Both the position numbers and the translations under genes were made by a program. Below the pieces are notes generated by a model, which saw only the letters and a program-made list of their open reading frames with translations, ran no database searches and was not told where the DNA came from. Below, one piece after another: positions 6,709-11,684 of a DNA stretch of 11,684 nt. Positions within the stretch are counted from its first letter, which is position 1; every line of letters begins with the position of its first letter. Source of the stretch: Bacteroidota bacterium (lineage in GTDB: Bacteria > Bacteroidota > Ignavibacteria > SZUA-365). Location: contig JAGTUW010000002.1 in assembly GCA_018224345.1 (NCBI GenBank), forward strand, positions 1 through 11,684, in the 5' to 3' direction.

Positions 6709-7677
6709 ATGAATCGTTTTTTCATTCATCACAATACGACGGATCTGGTCAATTCGATCTTTTTTGCGTTATTGACCGTGGCTATGACCGCGTGGTCACA
6801 TGCTATTCCTCCCTGGTGGATATTCGCTTCTTCGAATATCCTCATTATTATTCTTATCAGAGTGTTGGCGTCCTACTCCGCACGACGGGGCCATCTCTGG
6901 AATCTTGTCCACGGCTTCTACATGCTGCTGCTGATTCCGGTAGCGTTCAAGCAGATGTATTATCTTGTTCCGGCGATTCATCCGGTGGATTATGATGCGG
7001 CGCTCATTGTCATCGACAGGATGCTGTTCGGCGGAGACCCGACACGGTGGATGCATGGATGTACTCATCCCGTCCTGACCGAGCTCCTGCAGCTCGCGTA
7101 TGCGAGTTATTATTTCCTCCCGTTTATACTTGCAGTGGATCTCTACAAAAAACGGCGCGTCAAGGCGTTCAAAACGGTCTTCCTCTTCGTCATACTCGGC
7201 TTCTACATTTCTTATCTGGGGTATGTGGCCGTGCCCGCAATCGGTCCGCGTTTCACGTTGCATGAATTCGAAAACACTGAAGAAGAACTCCCTGGTGTGC
7301 TCGCTGCTACTGCTCTCCGTGTCTATACAAATACCGGCGAATCCATTCCTCCCGGCACGCCCTACCCCGCCGCACAGGTGCAGCGTGATGCGTTCCCGAG
7401 TGGACATACGAAAATCACGTTACTCGTCATCTTCCTTGCATTCCGCTATCGCTCCCGAACACGCTGGTTTATCGGCGTCGTCGGGTCCTTGCTGATTATC
7501 GCCACCGTGTACCTTCGCTACCACTATGTAATCGACCTGTTTGCCGGCGCACTCTTCGCCTGGTTGACAGTGGAACTTGCGCTTCTGCTCGATCATTGGT
7601 GGGCGCAACGCAGACAACGTTTCAGTTCATCTCTGCAGAGCGGACACAACAGCATCCTTCCCTCCCGGCAGGATTAA
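6709..7677 (+). CDS. PAP2-superfamily membrane phosphatase, AUR1-like
   Basis: This is an integral membrane protein of 322 residues with about eight hydrophobic segments. It carries the phosphatidic-acid-phosphatase type 2 signature: PSGHT (230-234, catalytic His233) and RYHYVID (270-276, His272 and Asp276). Instead of the classic KxxxxxxRP first motif it has GYVAVPAIGPRF (171-182), the form found in the AUR1 / inositol-phosphorylceramide-synthase-like branch. Such enzymes remove or transfer phosphate head groups on lipids such as undecaprenyl pyrophosphate, phosphatidate or sphingolipid intermediates. The substrate cannot be read from the sequence. It starts 7 bp after mgtE with no Shine-Dalgarno, so it is likely coupled to it. 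Its stop codon overlaps the U-tract of the terminator serving the convergent tRNA gene. Confidence 0.85.
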   Translation: MNRFFIHHNTTDLVNSIFFALLTVAMTAWSHAIPPWWIFASSNILIIILIRVLASYSARRGHLWNLVHGFYMLLLIPVAFKQMYYLVPAIHPVDYDAALIVIDRMLFGGDPTRWMHGCTHPVLTELLQLAYASYYFLPFILAVDLYKKRRVKAFKTVFLFVILGFYISYLGYVAVPAIGPRFTLHEFENTEEELPGVLAATALRVYTNTGESIPPGTPYPAAQVQRDAFPSGHTKITLLVIFLAFRYRSRTRWFIGVVGSLLIIATVYLRYHYVIDLFAGALFAWLTVELALLLDHWWAQRRQRFSSSLQSGHNSILPSRQD

Positions 7678-7704
7678 AAAAAACCGGAAGACGATGCTTC
7701 CGGT
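7675..7704 (-). terminator. Intrinsic terminator of tRNA-Gly
   Basis: An 8-bp perfect stem ACCGGAAG (7683-7690) pairs with CTTCCGGT (7697-7704) around the loop ACGATG. On the minus strand the stem is followed by a run of eight T (7683-7676). It lies 8 bases beyond the 3' end of the tRNA. On the plus strand the same stem is followed by CCGGGG rather than T, so it serves the minus strand. The T-run overlaps the TAA stop of the phosphatase gene. Confidence 0.88.
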
Positions 7705-7712
7705 CCGGGGTG

Positions 7713-7785
7713 AGCGGGAAACGAGACTCGAACTCGCGACATCAACCTTGGCAAGGTTGCGCTCTACCAACTGAGCTATTCCCGC
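7713..7785 (-). tRNA. tRNA-Gly (anticodon GCC)
   Basis: The minus strand folds into a complete 73-base cloverleaf. The acceptor GCGGGAA pairs with TTCCCGC. The D arm is GCTC-AGTTGGTA-GAGC and the anticodon arm is CAACC-TTGCCAA-GGTTG with anticodon GCC. The T arm is GCGAG-TTCGAGT-CTCGT, with one G-U pair. The discriminator base is T, as usual for bacterial glycine tRNAs. The CCA end is not encoded (CAC follows the acceptor), so it must be added by nucleotidyltransferase. Confidence 0.97.
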
Positions 7786-7787
7786 AC

Positions 7788-7811
7788 TTCACCTTGATCA
7801 TTCAAGGTGAA
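7788..7811 (-). other. 10-bp hairpin immediately 5' of tRNA-Gly
   Basis: TTCACCTTGA (7788-7797) and TCAAGGTGAA (7802-7811) form a perfect 10-bp stem with a 4-base loop. It ends two bases before the mature 5' end of the tRNA. With the promoter at 7816-7844, the predicted transcription start (about 7809) falls on the first bases of the stem, so the primary tRNA transcript would carry a hairpin as almost its whole leader. There is no U-tract on either strand, which argues against a terminator for the regulator gene. Confidence 0.7.
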
Positions 7812-7815
7812 CTGA

Positions 7816-7844
7816 AATATACGTCGATAACGGATAATGCGCAA
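7816..7844 (-). promoter_or_regulatory. Promoter of tRNA-Gly
   Basis: On the minus strand TTGCGC (7839-7844) is followed after exactly 17 bases by TATATT (7816-7821). The extended form TATATTTC is also one base from the Bacteroidota TAnnTTTG element. Position, spacing and the terminator downstream make the tRNA an independent transcription unit located after the response regulator gene. Confidence 0.68.
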
Positions 7845-7893
7845 GTGGCGCCGGATATTTTCACGATGTCCCGGCCACCTGCAATGCACCGGA

Positions 7894-9267
7894 TTAATTG
7901 AATTGTTCCTTCTGCAGGTTGTGCTTGCGCATTTTCTTGACGAAATTCGTGCGCTCGACACCGAGTTGTTCCGCTGCACGGGTCTGATTCCCGCCGTTGG
8001 CCTTGAGAGCTTCGATAATGAGTTTCTTTTCAAAATCCTCGACCTGGTCCATCAGAGGACGACGATCGATCTGATAGCCGCTGCGCTGGGGTTGAAATTC
8101 AGCTTTGAGAGCATGCGCGACGGTATGGACATCGATTTCTTCCGCCTCCGCAAAAATCGCCAATTTGGTCACGACACTGTCAAGCTCTCGAACATTTCCC
8201 GGCCAATTCTGCTTGGACATCAAATCCAGGGCCGCCGGTGAGAAATAATGATTCTGCAAACCGTGTTCCTCGCAGGCCTTGCTCAGGAGGTGCCGGATAA
8301 GGGGCGGAATATCCTCGATGCGCTTACGCAGAGGCGGAACGTGAATATCGTATTTGTTGAGCCGGTAAAACAGATCGTCACGGAATTCCCCGCGCCGGAT
8401 CAACTCCGCAAGCTGCTTGTTCGTAGCGCTGATCACGCGGACATCAACCTCCTGTTCCTCGGTGTCACCGACTCGACGGACCTTGCCGTTGTTGAGCACA
8501 TTCAACAGCTTCTGCTGAAAAGTCACACTGGTATTACCGATTTCATCGAGAAAAATCGTACCGCCGTCGGCGATCTCGAAGAGACCTTTTTTATCGGTAA
8601 GCGCACCGGTAAACGATCCTTTCATATGACCGAAGAGTTCGGATTCAAGCAAGGTCTCGGTGAGCGTACCACAATCGACGCTGACAAACGGGAGATCCCG
8701 CCGCGGGCTGAGACGATGAATAGCGCGCGCAAGCACTTCCTTGCCAACACCACTCTCGCCGGTGATAAGCACAGGGACCATCGTGCGGGCGACTTTCTCA
8801 GCCATGCTCATGATTTCTTCAATGGTCTTGCTGACACTGACGATGCCGATCTCACGCATCACTTCTTCGATGCTGTGGGATACGATTTTCGGGCGTTTCG
8901 ATTCGAGCGCCTGCTTGACCGATTCACGCAGTTGCACCAGGTCGATGGGCTTGGCAAGGAAAGAATACGATCCTTTCTTGGCAGTTTCAATCGCGACCGG
9001 AACATTATACGCCTGTCCGGTGATCATGATCACCGGGATATGCGGATAATTCTGTACGATCTCCGTAAGCACCTGACGGCCGTCCATCTGTGGCATCAGA
9101 ATATCGAGCAACACCAGGTCGACAGAATCGAGTTGCAGCAGTTCAAGCGCTTCTACAGGATTTTTCCGCACAATAGTATTATAACCGGAGTGGACGAGAA
9201 TGTCGGAGACGGTCTGACAGAAATCTTCTTCGTCGTCGATGATCAGGATGGTGGGTTTTTCTGACAT
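7894..9267 (-). CDS. Sigma-54-dependent response regulator (NtrC family)
   Basis: This is a 457-residue activator in three parts. The receiver domain (about 5-120) has the acidic pocket Asp11/Asp12, phospho-acceptor Asp55, Thr83 and Lys106. The AAA+ sigma-54 interaction domain (about 144-375) has Walker A GESGVGKE (170-177), the loop GSFTGA (217-222), Walker B GGTIFLDEIG (235-244) and RVISATN. The C-terminal Fis-type helix-turn-helix (about 410-455) has GNQTRAAEQLGVERTNFVKKM. When phosphorylated, such proteins bind upstream enhancer sites and use ATP to open sigma-54 promoters. The loop differs from the canonical GAFTGA by Ala to Ser; the Phe and Thr that touch sigma-54 are kept. It begins 15 bp after the sensor kinase, its obvious partner. 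The target genes are unknown, and I found no convincing -24/-12 promoter in the window. Confidence 0.95.
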   Translation of the reverse strand: MSEKPTILIIDDEEDFCQTVSDILVHSGYNTIVRKNPVEALELLQLDSVDLVLLDILMPQMDGRQVLTEIVQNYPHIPVIMITGQAYNVPVAIETAKKGSYSFLAKPIDLVQLRESVKQALESKRPKIVSHSIEEVMREIGIVSVSKTIEEIMSMAEKVARTMVPVLITGESGVGKEVLARAIHRLSPRRDLPFVSVDCGTLTETLLESELFGHMKGSFTGALTDKKGLFEIADGGTIFLDEIGNTSVTFQQKLLNVLNNGKVRRVGDTEEQEVDVRVISATNKQLAELIRRGEFRDDLFYRLNKYDIHVPPLRKRIEDIPPLIRHLLSKACEEHGLQNHYFSPAALDLMSKQNWPGNVRELDSVVTKLAIFAEAEEIDVHTVAHALKAEFQPQRSGYQIDRRPLMDQVEDFEKKLIIEALKANGGNQTRAAEQLGVERTNFVKKMRKHNLQKEQFN

Positions 9268-9282
9268 GGGTGTATCTCTGCG

Positions 9283-10581
9283 TTAGTATTTGGTAACCGG
9301 CAAGCGAATCTGAAAAGTTGTACCGAGACCCGGCGCTGAATTGAAGGTGATCTCTCCAAGATGTTCCTGGATGATTTTCTGGACGATCACGAGACCGAGA
9401 CCCGTCCCACCCTTGCTGTGCGTGGAGAAAGGACGAAAGATGCTTTTTTTCACGTCATCGTCCATTCCTGTTCCGGTATCCTGTATGGTGATTTCCACAT
9501 ATTCCCCCGGTCGATTGATCCACTGGCCCGGCGCGGTGGCGATGATGATGCGGCCGTCCCGCGTCCCGATAGCTCGAATGGCATTGTCGAGCAGGTTTTC
9601 CACAGCTTCGGGGAAATGTGCGATGTCAATACCGACCCTTGGCAGCGAACGGGAGAGATGTGTGATGATTTCAATATTCCGTGTTACTTTCGCACGATAG
9701 TCGTCCGCAATGTTCTGCAGAATTGTATTGACATCGTTCGGCAGAAGGTTCATCTGTTCCTTGTTGGCAAGTCGTGTGAGGTTATGCACGATTTCATTCA
9801 ACTTGCGCGATTCACCTACGATGCGGTCGATGAATTTTGTGACCTCCTCCGACGGCGTGCTCGCGCGTTCGTTGAGCAACAATTCGAGATGCTGTGCCGT
9901 CAGGGTAATCGTCGAGAGAGGAGTCTTTGCCTTGTGCGCAACATGCTGCGCGACGCCGGACCAGTTGACGCGACGATCCTTTTCGATCGCCTCGGTGATA
10001 TCGGCGATAATCATGATGAAACCGTCAAGCCGCTTGCTGTCGGTGTAATGCGGATACGCCTTGACAATCAAAGTTCGCATGACCTTGTTGTGATTGAACA
10101 CCACTTCGCGCTCGACAGTGTGCCGGTTGTTGCGAACGTCCTCGAACACCTCAAGGATTTCAGGAGAAGGTGCGTTCTTGAGATAATATTTGTAATCCTC
10201 TGTCATGGACACAAACTCGTCGAGACCCAATAACTGCTTTGCCGCCCTGTTCATCAGCCGCATATCCGATGCACGATCGAAGATGATCACCGCGTTGCTC
10301 TGTAGTGTATCGAAGAGCCGCTGTTCCTGACGCATGAGCCCGCGCGCGTAATTGCGCATACCGAGAATGACACCAAGGGAGACGATCAGAAGGATGAGGG
10401 TTTCCGTCTGATAATGTTTCCAGAGTATCCCGATACTGAAATTATCCTCAAAATATTCTTCGATGATAGCCTGTTGCAGGTCGTCAGGTACTGCTGTGGG
10501 ACGTCCCATGGGATCCTGCGCATGGACAGGAAACAGAAACGTGGTCAACACCAGAAGTATGAGTGATACTTGTTTCATCAT
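9283..10581 (-). CDS. Membrane sensor histidine kinase
   Basis: This is a 432-residue sensor kinase paired with the sigma-54 activator downstream. It has a cleavable-looking signal peptide (1-21, ending VHA-Q), a short exported segment of about 35 residues (22-57) and one membrane helix (about 59-75). A PAS-like domain follows (about 85-205, starting RLFDTLQSNAVIIFDRASDMRLMN), then a HisKA-type dimerisation domain and an HATPase domain. The ATPase domain has the N box NLLDN (329-333), G1 DTGTGM (368-373) and G2 GGTGLGL (391-397). The phospho-acceptor is His216 in VAHKAKTPLSTI; Lys replaces the usual Glu/Asp right after the His. The exported part is too small for a typical ligand domain, so sensing may be by the PAS domain or the membrane. 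Its ATG shares one base with the larC stop (TGATG), implying coupled translation. Confidence 0.94.
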   Translation of the reverse strand: MMKQVSLILLVLTTFLFPVHAQDPMGRPTAVPDDLQQAIIEEYFEDNFSIGILWKHYQTETLILLIVSLGVILGMRNYARGLMRQEQRLFDTLQSNAVIIFDRASDMRLMNRAAKQLLGLDEFVSMTEDYKYYLKNAPSPEILEVFEDVRNNRHTVEREVVFNHNKVMRTLIVKAYPHYTDSKRLDGFIMIIADITEAIEKDRRVNWSGVAQHVAHKAKTPLSTITLTAQHLELLLNERASTPSEEVTKFIDRIVGESRKLNEIVHNLTRLANKEQMNLLPNDVNTILQNIADDYRAKVTRNIEIITHLSRSLPRVGIDIAHFPEAVENLLDNAIRAIGTRDGRIIIATAPGQWINRPGEYVEITIQDTGTGMDDDVKKSIFRPFSTHSKGGTGLGLVIVQKIIQEHLGEITFNSAPGLGTTFQIRLPVTKY

Positions 10582-11684
10582 CAGAGTTCGGGCGTCCCTT
10601 TCCCGGGCTGCGATTGCTCGCCCCGTTTCAGCATGATATCGTACTCAATCATGTGGTACACTTCAATTAACGGAAGATTCCGCTCCCGTGCAATGCGACG
10701 GCATTCCTCGAATTCCGGGACACACAGTTGCGTGCCGTCGCGTTGGATTCCCTTGACAGTCACTGCACCGAAACGTGTCTGCACCTGTTCGACGCTGCGT
10801 GGAAGAATACGGCGTGTCACGGTCTGTATGCGCACGCCGGTTGTCGACGTCTCATTCCACAGTAACGAAAGCAGGATGTCACGATGCGCTTCGTCTCCCA
10901 GAACAGTGAGAACGTGCGCGGGACGGCCCTTCTTCATCAGTACAGGCGTCAGCCACGCGTCACGTGCCCCGGTTTCGAGCAGCCGTTCAAGAACATACGG
11001 ATACAGTTCAGGATTCATGTCGTCGATATTCGTCTCCAGCAACAGCAACGCCTCGTCCGTTGATGGCGTATCGATTTCGCCCACAACAAGCCGCAACATG
11101 TTCGGTAACTCGGGGAACTCCTTTGTGCCGGCGCCGTAGCCGATCGCGTCCACACGCAGCACGCAATCGCGTGCAAGAACGCCAGAGGATAACGTGGCGA
11201 TAATGGTCGCGCCGGTGGGTGTGGTCAACTCGTAAGGAAGTGCCGTCAATTCGACCGGGTATCCTTTGAGCAATTCCATCGTCGCCGGCGCGGGCACAGG
11301 CATCATACCGTGCTGTGTGCGTATGACGGTCCCGCTCCCGGTTCGGAGAGGTGTGCTGTAAACCGCATCGACTCCGAGTATATCGATACAAATCGCCGTC
11401 CCGACAATATCTATAATGGAATCCACTGCACCGACCTCATGAAAATGCACCTCCTCGATGGGCATGTCGTGTACGCGCGCTTCCGCTTTTGCCAGATTCA
11501 GGAACATCGCCCTGGCCCGCTCCCTGACCGATTCGGCAAGCGTGGAAGCGTCGATCAATTCCACAATCTCCCGATATCCCCGCTGTCTTCCATGTCCGTG
11601 CCCCTCGTGCGTGTGCCCCTCGTGCGTGTGCCCCTCGTGCGTGTGCCCCTCGTGCGTGTGCCCCTCGTGCGTGTGCCCCTCGTG
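10581..11684 (-). CDS. larC: LarC, nickel-pincer cofactor nickel-insertion enzyme, 5' end outside the window
   Basis: LarC (DUF111 family) is the CTP-dependent cyclometallase that inserts nickel into the pyridinium-thiocarboxylate cofactor of lactate racemase and related enzymes. The visible 367 residues include the metal-rich repeat (see separate entry), then GYREIVELIDASTLAESVRERA, VHFHEVGAVDSIIDIVG, GMMPVPAPATMELLKGYPV, LTTPTGATI, GYGAGTKEFPELPNMLR, ETNIDDMNPELYPYV, DAWLTPVLMKKGRPAHVL and WNETSTTGVR, all in the usual family order. The frame continues without stop to the window edge, so the N-terminal part (usually with a GISGDM motif) lies beyond 11684. There is a single frame here, unlike the larC1/larC2 frameshift arrangement known in Lactobacillus. 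larA, larB and larE are not in the window. The stop overlaps the sensor kinase start by one base. Confidence 0.93.
   Translation of the reverse strand, partial: HEGHTHEGHTHEGHTHEGHTHEGHTHEGHGHGRQRGYREIVELIDASTLAESVRERARAMFLNLAKAEARVHDMPIEEVHFHEVGAVDSIIDIVGTAICIDILGVDAVYSTPLRTGSGTVIRTQHGMMPVPAPATMELLKGYPVELTALPYELTTPTGATIIATLSSGVLARDCVLRVDAIGYGAGTKEFPELPNMLRLVVGEIDTPSTDEALLLLETNIDDMNPELYPYVLERLLETGARDAWLTPVLMKKGRPAHVLTVLGDEAHRDILLSLLWNETSTTGVRIQTVTRRILPRSVEQVQTRFGAVTVKGIQRDGTQLCVPEFEECRRIARERNLPLIEVYHMIEYDIMLKRGEQSQPGKGTPEL
11598..11684 (-). repeat. 15-bp tandem repeat encoding (His-Glu-Gly-His-Thr)n in LarC
   Basis: Read on the minus strand in the larC frame, the unit CACGAGGGGCACACG repeats five times perfectly (11684-11610). 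It is followed by a partial unit CACGAGGGGCAC (11609-11598) and then HGHG. Each unit encodes HEGHT, so the visible part supplies at least 13 histidines, plausibly a nickel-binding linker. All full copies are identical at the nucleotide level, including third positions. The unit is a multiple of three, so copy changes keep the frame. The repeat runs off the window edge, so total copy number is unknown. Confidence 0.95.

Noticed and set aside
7788..7811. Inverted repeat as terminator of the response regulator operon
   Set aside because: Neither strand has a T-run after the stem, and it lies beyond a good tRNA promoter; a tRNA leader hairpin fits better.
7577..7901. Plus-strand frames across the tRNA containing RLELATSTLARLRSTN or NSRHQPWQGCALPTEL
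   Set aside because: These are the familiar false proteins produced by translating the antisense strand of a tRNA gene.
8248..9264. Long plus-strand open frame (338 codons) opposite the response regulator
   Set aside because: It lies entirely antisense to a gene with complete receiver, AAA+ and Fis motifs. It is a codon-bias shadow with no family features or ribosome site.
9361..10233. Plus-strand open frame (290 codons) opposite the sensor kinase
   Set aside because: Antisense shadow of the kinase gene; the composition is arbitrary and no motifs are visible.

Overview
The window carries ten protein genes and one tRNA gene in three strand blocks. Several features suggest a Gram-negative bacterium of moderate GC, plausibly in the FCB group (Bacteroidota, Chlorobiota or Ignavibacteria). 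LptC is a lipoprotein, there is a Tat-exported glycosylasparaginase, Shine-Dalgarno use is patchy, and one promoter resembles the Bacteroidota TTG / TAnnTTTG type. The taxonomic placement is inference; no marker here fixes it.

Block 1 (minus strand, 4282 to 241) reads era - glycosylasparaginase - ruvB - lptC. It combines ribosome assembly (Era), glycoprotein breakdown (an Ntn hydrolase with a Tat signal), Holliday-junction migration (RuvB) and LPS transport (LptC). Era and the hydrolase are 22 bp apart. A 240-bp gap before ruvB holds a cluster of CACTGC half-sites. Downstream of lptC (1-240) is a gene-free stretch with a perfect 18-bp palindrome and four 7-bp tandem repeats.

Block 2 (plus strand, 4484 to 7677) is a tight operon, rsmA - mgtE - PAP2-type membrane phosphatase. 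The first two genes overlap by 14 bp and the next two are 7 bp apart. Neither mgtE nor the phosphatase gene has a clear Shine-Dalgarno, which fits translational coupling. A 201-bp divergent region separates this block from era.

Block 3 (minus strand, 11684 to 7713) reads larC (5' end outside the window) - sensor histidine kinase - sigma-54-dependent response regulator, followed by a separate tRNA-Gly(GCC) unit. The larC stop and kinase start share one base, and the regulator follows 15 bp later. The nickel-pincer cofactor gene and the two-component pair therefore probably share one transcript. The visible part of LarC begins with a perfect in-frame 15-bp tandem repeat encoding (His-Glu-Gly-His-Thr)n, which runs off the window edge. 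The tRNA has its own promoter, a 10-bp hairpin directly in front of its mature 5' end, and an intrinsic terminator whose U-tract overlaps the stop codon of the convergent phosphatase gene.

Most of the window is conserved housekeeping DNA and I see no clear new defence or mobile system. The points most worth a second look are the larC/two-component operon with its His-rich repeat, the non-canonical histidine box of the kinase combined with a GSFTGA loop in its partner, and the hairpin leader of the tRNA gene.
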